A stretch of DNA of 64,000 bases from Alloboseaceae bacterium BT-24-1 (GTDB lineage: Bacteria > Pseudomonadota > Alphaproteobacteria > Rhizobiales > Beijerinckiaceae): contig JAOYTL010000017.1 of NCBI GenBank assembly GCA_025846845.1, positions 1-64,000 on the forward strand, given 5' to 3'. Shown here in pieces: positions 17,255 to 27,382 of the stretch. A program made the position numbers and the translations under genes. Each line of letters starts with the position of its first letter. Position 1 is the first letter of the stretch. Under the pieces are notes generated by a model. The model was not told where the DNA came from. It did no database searches and was given only the letters and a program-made list of their open reading frames with translations.

Positions 17255-19444
17255 TCACTGCTGGTTCTGACCCGTGAGCAGCGGCGTGATCCGGCGCAGC
17301 GTCACGCGCCGGTTCTCGCGCGAATCGCCTTGCGTCTGGACCTTGGGATACTGCTCGCCATAGCCCTGCGTCGTCAGGTTCTCGGCGGGGATGCCGAAAT
17401 CGCGGGTCAGGATCTCGGCGACCGACTGGGCCCGGCGATCCGAGAGCGACAGGTTGTCGATGTCGGAGCCGACGGCATCGGTATGGCCCTCGACCATGAA
17501 GACCTCGTTCGGCGCGCGCTCGACCGCCTGGCGTACCGCCTGCGCGATGACCCGCAGGCGCCCGCCCTGGTCCGGCGTGATGGTCCAGGAACCGGACTCG
17601 AAGTTGATCGTGTCGACGTCGACGCTGCGCATATGGGCGCGCAGATCGGGCGAGTAACGGACTTCGTCGAGCGTGTAGCGCCGCGGCACCGGGGCGACCG
17701 GCGGGGCGGTGATCGTCTCGTAGATCAGCCGCTCGTCGGCGCGCTCGGCATCGACGATGTAGCGCTCGCGCGGGATACGCAGCGCCGGCGGCGGCAGAAC
17801 CACCACCTCCTCGGCGAAGCGGGCCTGCGGCCCGTCGCGGCGGACATTGTCGATCATCACGAACTCGGCGCCGTCACGCTCGCGCCGCGAGCGGCGCAGC
17901 AACCGGCCATCGCCGTCGGTCACCGTGACGATCTGCGTGCCGTCGGGGCGATCATAGATCGTGACGGTCTCCTCGCCGCGGCGCTCGCTGCGCGTGTCGA
18001 TGCCGAGATCGCGGAAGCGCTGCGTCTCGTCGCGGCGGATGATGACGCGATCGTCGTCGCCGCGAATGATGGTGCGGCCGGGCTCGCGGATGATGGTGAC
18101 GTCGCCCTCGCGCGTCTCCTGCCGGCGGCCGCGGATATCCTCTAGTCGCGTTGCGCCCTGCGTCGCCATGATGCCGCCGATCGCGGCAGCGCCGAGACCG
18201 ATCGCGGCAGCGCCACCAAGCCCGATGCCGCCGCGGCGGCCCTGCCGGTCAGGTGCCGGTTGGCCCGGAAGTCCCGGCTGCGCCGGTTGTACCTGGCCGG
18301 GCACTGCGCCCGGTTGTGACAGGGCTCCGGGCTGCTGGCCGGGGATCGGCGCAGTTTGCGGCGCCGCCGTTCCAGGCTGCGACAGAGCGCCCGGCGTACG
18401 GCCGGCGTTCGGAGCGGGGGCAGGCTGGCCGGTAGAAGGCTGACCAGTGCCGCCGAGCGCGCCTTGACCGGGCGCGGGCTGCACAGGTGCCGCCTGACTC
18501 GGCGCGGTCTGCCCGGGCTGGCGGTTGAGGCCAGGAGGCTGCTGGGATGGAGCTGTCGGTGCCGGCGGACTGCCGGGCTGCGACAGAGCTGCGGGCGCGC
18601 GGCCGGCGGGCGGCACGGCAGATGGCTGGGCCGGCGCGGGCTGGCTCGGGGCCGCCTGGCCGGGCTGGCGATTCAGACCAGGGGCCTGCTGGGGTGGCGC
18701 CGGCTGCGACGGAGCTGTTCCGGGCTGCGACAGCGCGCCCGGCGCGCGGCCGGCCGGCGGCGCGGCAGGGGGCTGGCCGGACTGAGGTTGGCTGCTGCTA
18801 CCCGGAGCGGCCTGGCCCGGCGCAGGGCGAGCAGGCGCCGCCGGCGACGAGGGAGCGGTTGCGGGCGATTGGCCTGGGGCCGTCTGTGCGGGCGCGGGGC
18901 GACGCTGGACGCCGTCACCGGACGGAGCTCCCGGTGCATTGAGTTGGGTCGGCGGCGCACCCGGCCGCGCGGGCGCAGGCTGCGGCGCGATCTGGCCTGG
19001 AGCCGGGCGCTGCGGGGCAGTCGGCGCGACCGAAGGGGCGCGGGGCGCGCCTTGCGGTGCGGGCGGCGCGACCTGACCGGGCGCGGGGGCCGGAGGCGGC
19101 GCCGGACGGCGCGGCTGCTCGGGCTCGGCCCGGTTGGCGGGTGGGGCCGCCTGCGGAGCGGCGGGGGGACGAGGCGCGCTCGGAGCCGCTCCGGCCGGGC
19201 GTTCCGGCGCAGCCGGACGGGCTGCCGGCGGCTGGCCTGGCGCAGGACGAGCACCGGGACGCTCCTGCCCGCCCGGGGCGGGACGCTCCTGCCCGCCGGG
19301 CCGCTGGCGGCGCGGATCGGGCTTGTCATCATCGCCCGACTGAGCCTGGGCAAGCTGGAGCGATGGAGCGGCGAAACTGCCCTGCGACAGCGTGATGGCG
19401 GGGATGAGGGTGCCGAGCAGGAGCAGGTTTTTCGTGCGCATCAT
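17255..19444 (-). CDS. OmpA-family envelope protein with long Pro/Ala/Gln-rich region
   Basis: A 729-residue protein starting at tandem ATGs (19444/19441), with a signal peptide of about 26 residues. Residues from about 45 to 410 are low-complexity Pro/Ala/Gln/Gly with repeats of about 50 residues. A glycine-rich hydrophobic segment (GGAAAIGLGAAAIGG) follows, then an Arg/Asp-rich stretch with many IIRGDDD- and RRDE-like motifs. The C-terminal 140 residues are an OmpA domain that binds peptidoglycan: INFESGSWTI, VEGHTDAVGS, LSLSDRRAQSV and a terminal RENRRVTL. It probably links outer envelope and cell wall, the proline-rich part acting as a flexible spacer. Confidence 0.8.
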   Translation of the reverse strand: MMRTKNLLLLGTLIPAITLSQGSFAAPSLQLAQAQSGDDDKPDPRRQRPGGQERPAPGGQERPGARPAPGQPPAARPAAPERPAGAAPSAPRPPAAPQAAPPANRAEPEQPRRPAPPPAPAPGQVAPPAPQGAPRAPSVAPTAPQRPAPGQIAPQPAPARPGAPPTQLNAPGAPSGDGVQRRPAPAQTAPGQSPATAPSSPAAPARPAPGQAAPGSSSQPQSGQPPAAPPAGRAPGALSQPGTAPSQPAPPQQAPGLNRQPGQAAPSQPAPAQPSAVPPAGRAPAALSQPGSPPAPTAPSQQPPGLNRQPGQTAPSQAAPVQPAPGQGALGGTGQPSTGQPAPAPNAGRTPGALSQPGTAAPQTAPIPGQQPGALSQPGAVPGQVQPAQPGLPGQPAPDRQGRRGGIGLGGAAAIGLGAAAIGGIMATQGATRLEDIRGRRQETREGDVTIIREPGRTIIRGDDDRVIIRRDETQRFRDLGIDTRSERRGEETVTIYDRPDGTQIVTVTDGDGRLLRRSRRERDGAEFVMIDNVRRDGPQARFAEEVVVLPPPALRIPRERYIVDAERADERLIYETITAPPVAPVPRRYTLDEVRYSPDLRAHMRSVDVDTINFESGSWTITPDQGGRLRVIAQAVRQAVERAPNEVFMVEGHTDAVGSDIDNLSLSDRRAQSVAEILTRDFGIPAENLTTQGYGEQYPKVQTQGDSRENRRVTLRRITPLLTGQNQQ
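18360..18765 (-). repeat. Imperfect tandem repeats within the OmpA-family gene
   Basis: Within the coding region about three copies of a roughly 50-codon unit can be read. Each contains an AGRxPxALSQPG core, and the first two also contain a PGLNRQPGQ core. The copies differ by substitutions and small indels. The repeat is in frame throughout, so length changes by unit slippage would keep the protein intact. Confidence 0.7.
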
Positions 19445-19573
19445 GACATCCGTTTCCAGTTGTTCTTCCGGACATGAACGCCCCCGCGCCCTGAATTCCG
19501 AATGAACCGAAAACGGCTGAAATCGGGCACGGTTCCGCTGACCCAGCGGCATCTAGCCCGATTTATACGGGTG

Positions 19574-20467
19574 TCAGAGCCCCGCCTGCGCCTTCACATA
19601 GGCGGCGATCTCGGCATGCGTCGCGAACCAGACATCGCCCTTCACCTTGGCATGACGCACCAGCTCCTCGAGCAGCCAGAAGCGCGAGCGATAGGTGATG
19701 ATGTGCGGGTGCATGGTGAGCAGGAAGAGCCCGCCTTCGGCATAGGCGCCGTCGAATTCGCGCTTGAAGATGTCGAACACCGCCTCCGGCGCCGTATAGG
19801 GCCGCAGGGCCTGGAAACGGTTCATGTTGAAGTAGACCGCATCGTCTCGGATCCACTCGACCGGCAATTCGACCATGCCGGTCGGCTCGCCCTTCTCGAT
19901 CAACTCGTAGGGATCGTCATCGGCGAAGAGCGATGAATCGTAGATCAGGCCGAGCTCGCGTTCGATGGCGAGCGTCACCTCGGAAAAATCCCAGGACGGC
20001 GTGCGCATGCCGACCGGCCTGACGCCGGTGATCTTCTCCAGCGTATCGGCCGAGCGCAGATGCAGCTCGCGCTCCGCGTCGGGCGGCACCGCGGTGTTGA
20101 CCTCGTGGATCCAGCCATGCAGGCCGATCTCGTGGCCTTCGGCGACGACGCGGCGCTGCTCGTCCGGGTAGAGCAGCGCGGTCACCGCCGGTACGAAGAA
20201 GCTCGCCTTGATCTCCTCGCGCGCCAGCATAGAGAGGATGCGCGGCATGCCGACGCGGTTGCCGTACTGGCCCCAGGACAGCCGGCCGACCGATTTGCCG
20301 CCATCGCGCAATTCATTGGTCTCGTGATCGACGTCGAAGGAGAGTGCCACGGCGCAACGCGCCCCGCCCGGCCAGCTCTTGGGCTTGAGATTGCGGCCGG
20401 CGCGAACCTGCTCGACCTTGCCGCGCCAGGTCTCCTCCGGCCATTGCCAGGGTTTCAGTTCGGTCAT
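19574..20467 (-). CDS. Polysaccharide-deacetylase-fold hydrolase (PuuE / cyclic-imide-hydrolase-like)
   Basis: A 297-residue NodB-homology protein without signal peptide. The catalytic aspartate motif SFDVDHE is near residues 44-50 and the metal/histidine motif HGWIH near 116-120; TPSWDFSE and LPVEWIRDDAVYF follow. Cytosolic members of this branch include peptidoglycan deacetylase HpPgdA, the PuuE allantoinase and cyclic imide hydrolases. Being cytosolic and last in an operon with a peptide-type ABC importer, it is more likely an amide or imide hydrolase than a cell-wall enzyme; that is inference. Confidence 0.75.
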   Translation of the reverse strand: MTELKPWQWPEETWRGKVEQVRAGRNLKPKSWPGGARCAVALSFDVDHETNELRDGGKSVGRLSWGQYGNRVGMPRILSMLAREEIKASFFVPAVTALLYPDEQRRVVAEGHEIGLHGWIHEVNTAVPPDAERELHLRSADTLEKITGVRPVGMRTPSWDFSEVTLAIERELGLIYDSSLFADDDPYELIEKGEPTGMVELPVEWIRDDAVYFNMNRFQALRPYTAPEAVFDIFKREFDGAYAEGGLFLLTMHPHIITYRSRFWLLEELVRHAKVKGDVWFATHAEIAAYVKAQAGL

Positions 20468-20484
20468 GGCGTTCCTCCTAAAGC

Positions 20485-22194
<1,710 letters not shown>

Positions 22195-22204
22195 GGGTTG
22201 CTCC

Positions 22205-22352
22205 CTTCTCGCCTTGCGGGAGAAGGTGCCGGTAGGCGGATGAGGGGTCGCGCGACGTTGCCGAACGCCGTTGCTCCCTCGAAGCGCCAACCAGTCGGCG
22301 TCGCGCGACCCCTCACCCCAACCCTCTCCCGCAGGGGGAGAGGGGGTAGGGC
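22205..22352. repeat. Long intergenic inverted repeat
   Basis: The left arm runs CTTCTCGCCTTGCGGGAGAAGG then GGATGAGGGGTCGCGCGACG; the right arm GCGTCGCGCGACCCCTCACC then CCCTCTCCCGCAGGGGGAGAGGG mirrors it around about 50 bp. The arms are imperfect but can form a long hairpin. It is related to the element at 103-232 and interrupts the operon between the DppC-like permease and the ATPase. Confidence 0.65.
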
Positions 22353-22378
22353 GGCGGCCAGTCCTGGCGAGACGCACC

Positions 22379-23260
22379 TCATCGCTTCAGCCTCGGATTG
22401 ACCTGGTCGCGGATCTGGTCGCCGACCAGGTTGATCGCGACGATCAGCAGGATGAGAGCGAGGCCCGGATAGATCGAGATCCAGTAGCGGCCGGACAGCA
22501 TGTACTGGAAGCCGTTGGCGATCAGCGAGCCCAGCGAAGGCTCGGTCACCGGTAGGCCGACGCCGAGGAAGGAGAGCGTCGCCTCGAGCGCGATGGCGCT
22601 CGCGACCTGCACGGTCGCGACGACGATCAAGGGCGGCAGGCAGTTCGGCAGGATGTGACGCCAGATCACCTGCCGCGCCGGCAGCGGCGTCGAAAGCGCC
22701 GCCTCGACATAGTCCTTGCCGCGCTCGGCCGAGGCCGCGCCATGGGCGGTGCGGGCGAAATAGGCGTATTGCGCCGCGACCAGCGCGGTAATGAGCTGCG
22801 CCTTGCCCTGGCCGAGCAGGGCCGAAATCACCAAAGCGAGCAGGATCGCCGGGAAGGCAAGCTGCAGATCGATAACGCGCATGATGAAGGCTTCGCGCCG
22901 GCCACCGAGATAGGCGGCGGAAATGCCGAGCGTCACGCCGATGGTGAAGGCGACCGCGCCGGCGACCAGCCCCATCTGCAGCGAGATGCGCAGGCCGTAG
23001 AGGATGGCGGAGAGGAGGTCACGCCCCTGCGCGTCGGTGCCGAGCCAGTGGGTGTAGCCGTTGGAGCCGACATAGCCGGGCGGGCGGCGCGCATCGGACA
23101 GGACGAGATTGGCGAGGTCGTAGGGGTTCTGCGGTGCGATCAGCGGGGCGAGCAGGGCAAGGCTGATCATCACGACGACGACGATCAGCGCCGCGACCGC
23201 GACCCGGCTCTCGCGGAACTCGCTCCAGAAGCGGGCGAGGGGCGTTTCCGTCCGCATCAT
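22379..23260 (-). CDS. Dipeptide-type ABC importer, permease (DppC-like)
   Basis: A 293-residue inner-membrane permease starting at 23260, overlapping the DppB-like stop by four bases (ATGA). It has the N-terminal OppC-type segment (LARFWSEFRESRVAV then a helix), a periplasmic GTDAQGRDLLSAILYG motif typical of DppC/OppC, and the EAA-like loop EAALSTPLPARQVIWRHI. Six helices are predicted. It pairs with the upstream permease; the substrate-binding protein is encoded on the other strand at 25596. Confidence 0.92.
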   Translation of the reverse strand: MMRTETPLARFWSEFRESRVAVAALIVVVVMISLALLAPLIAPQNPYDLANLVLSDARRPPGYVGSNGYTHWLGTDAQGRDLLSAILYGLRISLQMGLVAGAVAFTIGVTLGISAAYLGGRREAFIMRVIDLQLAFPAILLALVISALLGQGKAQLITALVAAQYAYFARTAHGAASAERGKDYVEAALSTPLPARQVIWRHILPNCLPPLIVVATVQVASAIALEATLSFLGVGLPVTEPSLGSLIANGFQYMLSGRYWISIYPGLALILLIVAINLVGDQIRDQVNPRLKR

Positions 23261-24228
23261 GCCCTTCCCTTCCGCAAGCGCGGGTCGAGCGCGAAATAGG
23301 TCAGGTCGACCAGGAAGTTGATCATGATGAAGACGAAGGCGACCAGCATCAGATAGGCGACCATCACCGGCCGGTCGAGCGACTGGATCGAGTCGATGAT
23401 CAGCTTGCCGATGCCGGGCCAGGAGAAGATCGTCTCGGTCACCACCGCGAAGGCGAGCGTCGAGGCGAATTCGAGGCCGAAGACGGTGACGAGCGGGATC
23501 GAGATCAGGCGCAGCACGTGCCGGCGCAGGATGACGCTCTCCGAGATGCCGGCGGCGCGGGCGAACTTCACCGTATCGGTCAGCATGATCTCGCGCGTGC
23601 CGGCCCGGGCCAGGCGCGTCATCAGAGCAAGCTTGAAGAAGGCGAGGTTCAGGGCCGGCAGGAGGAGATGCGAGAGACCGTTGAGCGTCAGGAAGCTCCA
23701 TTCGACGCCGAAAAGCGAGGCGGTCTCGCCGCGTCCGCCGGCCGGCAGCCATGAGAGCTCGACAGCGAAGGTCATGATCAGGACGAGGCCGATCCAGAAA
23801 GTCGGCACCGAGAAGCCGAGGATCGAGAGCGCCATGATCGTCTTGGAAAGGGCGCTCTCCGGCCGGTAGCCGGCATAGATGCCCGCGGGGATGCCGATCA
23901 GCGCCGCGCTCAGCACGGCGGCGAGGGTCAGCTCCAGCGTCGCCGGCAGGCGCGACAGGATGAGCTGCAGCACCGGCATGCCGAAGACGAAGGAGCGGCC
24001 GAAATCGCCGTGCAGGACGCGATTGAGAAAAGTGAAATACTGCTCCCAGAGCGGCTTATCGAGGCCGTAGCGGGCGATGGTTTCGAGCCTGATGTCCTGG
24101 CTGACATCGGGGCCGATCAGCACGTCGATCGGATTGCCGATCGCATAGACTCCGACGAAGACCAGCGCCGACATGACCAGCATGACGGCGAGGGCTTGCA
24201 GGATGCGCTCGGCGATGTGGGTCAGCAT
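23257..24228 (-). CDS. Dipeptide-type ABC importer, permease (DppB-like)
   Basis: A 323-residue permease with an N-terminal helix (about residues 9-31), then the conserved DppB block near YGLDKPLWEQYFTFLNRVLHGDFGR, which I read as family-typical, and the coupling loop ARAAGISESVILRRHVLR. Six helices are predicted. The gene lies 22 bp after the creatininase-family gene and overlaps the DppC-like start, so it is part of the same minus-strand operon. Confidence 0.92.
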   Translation of the reverse strand: MLTHIAERILQALAVMLVMSALVFVGVYAIGNPIDVLIGPDVSQDIRLETIARYGLDKPLWEQYFTFLNRVLHGDFGRSFVFGMPVLQLILSRLPATLELTLAAVLSAALIGIPAGIYAGYRPESALSKTIMALSILGFSVPTFWIGLVLIMTFAVELSWLPAGGRGETASLFGVEWSFLTLNGLSHLLLPALNLAFFKLALMTRLARAGTREIMLTDTVKFARAAGISESVILRRHVLRLISIPLVTVFGLEFASTLAFAVVTETIFSWPGIGKLIIDSIQSLDRPVMVAYLMLVAFVFIMINFLVDLTYFALDPRLRKGRA

Positions 24229-24250
24229 CTAGGCCGTCCCATTGAAAATC

Positions 24251-24952
24251 TCACGGCCAGGTCTCGACCATGGCCGCACGCGTCTCCTCGACCCCGACCG
24301 CCCAGAGCGCCAGCATTTCCTCGTCCGGACGTTGATAGCGACCGTGGAAATTGCCGTCGCCGAGAATCTCGCGTTTCCGCTGCGGATTGGCGGCGTGATA
24401 GAGCGCGGCGTTGAAGGGGGGCTTCACCGTATCCGGCAAGGTCACGCCCTCGAGCCGGGTCCAGGGGAAGTTCTCCATCCAGGAGGCATGCGAGGCGGCC
24501 GGATCGACCGCCTTCACCGCCGCCTGGAAGCGCGGGCCGGCCCACCAATTGTGCATCTTGACGCTGGCGTCGGGACGCTTGCCCATCCACTCGATCACCG
24601 CCGTCATCACCGGTGAATTGCCGCCATGGCCATTGACCAGGACGATACGGCGGAAACCGGAGCGGTAGACGCCTTCGAGCAGGTCCTCGATCAGGGCGAT
24701 ATAAGTAGTCATCCTGAGCGATATCGTGCCAGGATAGGCGGTGAAGCCCGGCGTCATGCCATAGGCCTGCACCGGGAAGACCGGAATGCCGAGCGGCTCG
24801 GCCGCCTCGGCGGCGACGCGCTCGGACAGGATCGCGTCGGTGGCGAGACTCAAATAGGCATGCTGCTCGACGCAGCCGAGCGGCAACACGCAGCGATCGT
24901 CGCGCTTAGCCTGCTCTTCGATCTGCATCCAGTTCATCCGGGCGACGAGCAC
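24251..24952 (-). CDS. Creatininase-family amidohydrolase
   Basis: A 233-residue protein from the GTG at 24952, preferred to the ATG at 24988 because AAGGA lies nine bases upstream and the longer form would run into the divergent control region. The metal-site motif is CVEQHAYLSLATD and the family hallmark NGHGGN is intact. It is the first gene of the minus-strand operon with dipeptide-type permeases, the double ATPase and a PuuE-like hydrolase. Family members open cyclic amides (creatinine) or cleave related amides; the substrate is not known. It is clearly different in sequence from the creatininase-family protein in the ugp operon. Confidence 0.8.
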   Translation of the reverse strand: MLVARMNWMQIEEQAKRDDRCVLPLGCVEQHAYLSLATDAILSERVAAEAAEPLGIPVFPVQAYGMTPGFTAYPGTISLRMTTYIALIEDLLEGVYRSGFRRIVLVNGHGGNSPVMTAVIEWMGKRPDASVKMHNWWAGPRFQAAVKAVDPAASHASWMENFPWTRLEGVTLPDTVKPPFNAALYHAANPQRKREILGDGNFHGRYQRPDEEMLALWAVGVEETRAAMVETWP

Positions 24953-24990
24953 GGTGCTGATCCTTGCGTTTCGGCGAGACCGCGTCATCC

Positions 24991-25030
24991 TTGACAGTGG
25001 TACAAGAGACCGTCAAGTTCCATATGGAAC
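24991..25030. promoter_or_regulatory. Divergent control region with a perfect 14-bp palindrome
   Basis: Between the creatininase-family gene (minus) and the MarR gene (plus) lie GTTCCATATGGAAC, a perfect 14-bp palindrome at 25017-25030, and an inverted pair TTGAC (24991-24995) and GTCAA (25012-25016), which also supplies -35-like TTGACA on the plus strand and TTGACG on the minus strand. A palindrome next to a marR gene is the usual autoregulatory operator arrangement, so both operons are probably controlled together. Confidence 0.6.
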
Positions 25031-25038
25031 TAAATAGG

Positions 25039-25599
25039 ATGTCCGAGATGGCACGCGCCCCGACTTCCTTGTCCAAGCTCGATCGCGATCGGGAGGTGGC
25101 GCTGCATGAGCTCGACCCGCTGATCGTCACCAAGCTCTGGGACAATCCCTGCTGGCTGTCCTTCCGCCTCAATTTCATCGCCTTCCGTTTCAACGATCCG
25201 GTCTATCGCTGGATCGAGACGCGCTACGGCCTGGTGCGGCCGGAATTCGTCGCGCTTTACGCCGTCGGGCTCAAGGGCGGCGTCGCGGCCAAGAACATCG
25301 TCTCCTCCTCCGGCCTGCCGAAGAACACGCTCTCGCGCGCCATCCAGAAGCTGCTGCAGCGGCGGCTGCTCAAGCGCGAGACCGATCCGGACGACCTGCG
25401 CAGCTATGTGCTGGCGCTGACACCTGCCGGACGCGCCATCTTCGACGAGACCATGCCGATGATGGTGGACCAGCAGACTGCGATGCTCTCCGCCCTCACC
25501 GAGGCCGAGCAGAAGCAGCTCTGCGAGCTCATGGACAAGATGGTGATCGCCTCCCCGACCTGGCCTGCCGATCTGGAACCCGAAGGGACCTCAACATGA
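25039..25599 (+). CDS. MarR-family transcriptional regulator
   Basis: A 186-residue winged-helix regulator. The helix-turn-helix spans about residues 85-110 (GLPKNTLSRAIQKLLQRRLL) and the wing contains ETDPDDLRSYVLALTPAGR, a typical MarR wing. The start at 25039 is preferred; an earlier ATG at 25024 falls inside the palindromic operator. Its stop overlaps the start of the binding-protein gene (ATGA), so it is co-expressed with the transporter it probably controls. The ligand may be the transported compound or a breakdown product. Confidence 0.85.
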   Translation: MSEMARAPTSLSKLDRDREVALHELDPLIVTKLWDNPCWLSFRLNFIAFRFNDPVYRWIETRYGLVRPEFVALYAVGLKGGVAAKNIVSSSGLPKNTLSRAIQKLLQRRLLKRETDPDDLRSYVLALTPAGRAIFDETMPMMVDQQTAMLSALTEAEQKQLCELMDKMVIASPTWPADLEPEGTST

Positions 25600-27200
25600 C
25601 CAAGCTTTTGTCGCATCGGTCCCCGCTCTGGCGGACCGTCGCCCTCGCCGCCCTCATCGGGCTGCCGCTCTCCGGCGCCGCCCTGGCGCAGACTCTGACG
25701 ATCGGCGTCCGGGCGGGACCAGAATCGATCGACCCGCACTTTACCGCGACCGGCACCCATGCCGAGGCGCTGAAGCATGTCTTCGATACGCTGACCTGGT
25801 CAGGCGACAAGCTGCAGATCGAACCGCGCCTCGCCACCAGCTGGAAGGCGATCGAGCCGAGCGTCTGGGAGTTCAAGCTGCGCCCCGGCGTCAAGTTCCA
25901 CGACGGCTCCGACTTCACTGCCGAGGACGTCAAGTTCTCGATCGAGCGCATTCCGGTCGTCGCCGGCCCGAATCCGACGACGATCTATGTCCGGCGCGTC
26001 AAGGAGGTGAAGATCGTCGATCCGCTCACCGTCCACATCGTCACCGACGGACCGGCGCCGAACCTGCCGAACGATTTCATCCGGCTATTCATCGTCTCGC
26101 ACAAGGCGGCGGCCGGGCTGACCAAGGACAATGCCAACGACGCCTTCAACACCGGCAAGGCGGCGATCGGCACCGGCCCCTACAAGTTCGTGTCGTGGAC
26201 GCCGAAGGACCAGCTCGTGCTCGAGCGCTTCGACGGCTATTGGGGCGAGAAGGAGCCGTGGCAGCGCGTGCTGCGCAAGGAGTTGCCAAACGACGCCGCC
26301 CGCGTCGCCCAGCTCAAGGCCGGCCAGGTCGACATCATCGTGCGTGCGCCGGCCTCGGACGTGCCGACGCTGAAGCGCGACACCAAGCTTTCGGTCACCA
26401 CCATCGATACGGTCTATGTCTTCAACATGGAGCTCGACATGCGGGACAAGTCCCCGCAGATCAGCGCCAAGGACGGCTCAGCCCTGCCGAAGAACCCGCT
26501 GCAGGACGTCAAGGTGCGCGAGGCGATCGACCTCGCCATCGACCGGCCGGCGCTGGTCGAGATCGCGATGGAAGGGCTGGGCTCGGCCGTCAGCCAGCTG
26601 GTGACGCCCGATATCGCCGGCTACAACAAGAGCCTGCCGCCGCTGAAGCCCGATCTCGCCAAGGCGAAGAAGCTGATGGAGGAGGCCGGCTATCCCAATG
26701 GCTTCAAGGTCTCGTTCTCCTTCACCAATGACCGCCTGCCGGGCGACCGCCAGGTCGGCACCTCGATCGCGCAGATGCTGGCGCGCATCGGCATCGACGT
26801 GAATGCCAACGCCCAGCCGGGCGCTGTCTTCTTCCCGGCGCGCCTGCGCGGCGAGTTCTCGCTGTCGATGTCGGGCTGGGGCACGCTGACAGGCGAGGCG
26901 AACTACACCCTCTCCTCGGTCGTGCATTCGAACGATCCGGCCAAGAAGCTCGGCGCCTTCAACGTGCTCGGCTACAAGAACGCCGAGCTCGACAAGCTGA
27001 TCGAGGACGCCGCGATCGAGATGAACGAGGCCAAGCGCAACGACCTCTTGGCGCAGGCCAACGCCATCGTCGCCAAGGACCGGCCGCGCCTGCCGATCCT
27101 CGCCGTCGGCTCGGCCTGGGCGATGCAGAAGGCCAAGGTGACGATCCGCCCGCGCGTCGACGAGGACACGCTGGCGATGGATATCAAGCCTGTGAAGTAG
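25596..27200 (+). CDS. Dipeptide-type ABC importer, substrate-binding protein
   Basis: A 534-residue family-5 (DppA/OppA type) periplasmic binding protein with a signal peptide of about 32 residues ending AALAQ. Family features include WEFKLRPGVKFHDGSDFTAEDV, GTGPYKFVSWTP and a late YTLSSVVHSNDP. It is translationally coupled to the MarR gene. Its membrane and ATPase partners are encoded divergently at 20485-24228, the only complete set of this class nearby. The ligand is unknown; neighbours suggest an amide or peptide compound. Confidence 0.9.
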   Translation: MTKLLSHRSPLWRTVALAALIGLPLSGAALAQTLTIGVRAGPESIDPHFTATGTHAEALKHVFDTLTWSGDKLQIEPRLATSWKAIEPSVWEFKLRPGVKFHDGSDFTAEDVKFSIERIPVVAGPNPTTIYVRRVKEVKIVDPLTVHIVTDGPAPNLPNDFIRLFIVSHKAAAGLTKDNANDAFNTGKAAIGTGPYKFVSWTPKDQLVLERFDGYWGEKEPWQRVLRKELPNDAARVAQLKAGQVDIIVRAPASDVPTLKRDTKLSVTTIDTVYVFNMELDMRDKSPQISAKDGSALPKNPLQDVKVREAIDLAIDRPALVEIAMEGLGSAVSQLVTPDIAGYNKSLPPLKPDLAKAKKLMEEAGYPNGFKVSFSFTNDRLPGDRQVGTSIAQMLARIGIDVNANAQPGAVFFPARLRGEFSLSMSGWGTLTGEANYTLSSVVHSNDPAKKLGAFNVLGYKNAELDKLIEDAAIEMNEAKRNDLLAQANAIVAKDRPRLPILAVGSAWAMQKAKVTIRPRVDEDTLAMDIKPVK

Positions 27201-27213
27201 GGCGGCGACAGTC

Positions 27214-27364
27214 CCCCTCCCCCTCGTGGGGAGGGGTTAGGGGTGGGGGGCGAAAAGGCAGACATGCCGCCCTCCGCGTAGATCGCAGAGATTGCCCCAG
27301 CGCCCTAGCCCTTTACCCAGTCGTCCGCCCCCCACCCCTGCCCCTCCCCACGAGGGGGAGGGGT
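27214..27364. repeat. Long near-perfect intergenic inverted repeat
   Basis: Arms of about 38 bp at 27214-27252 and 27326-27364 (CCCCTCCCCCTCGTGGGG then AGGGG, GGGGTGGGGGGCG, mirrored) match except at a two-base position. About 73 bp lie between them. It sits between the binding-protein and isoaspartyl-peptidase genes and can form a very stable hairpin, so it may reduce readthrough. Confidence 0.75.
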
Positions 27365-27382
27365 TATGCCGAGGATTTCAGC

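Noticed and set aside
18360..18765. Short repeats suggesting a CRISPR array
   Set aside because: The repeats are in-frame protein repeats inside the OmpA-family gene, with no constant repeat and unique spacer structure.
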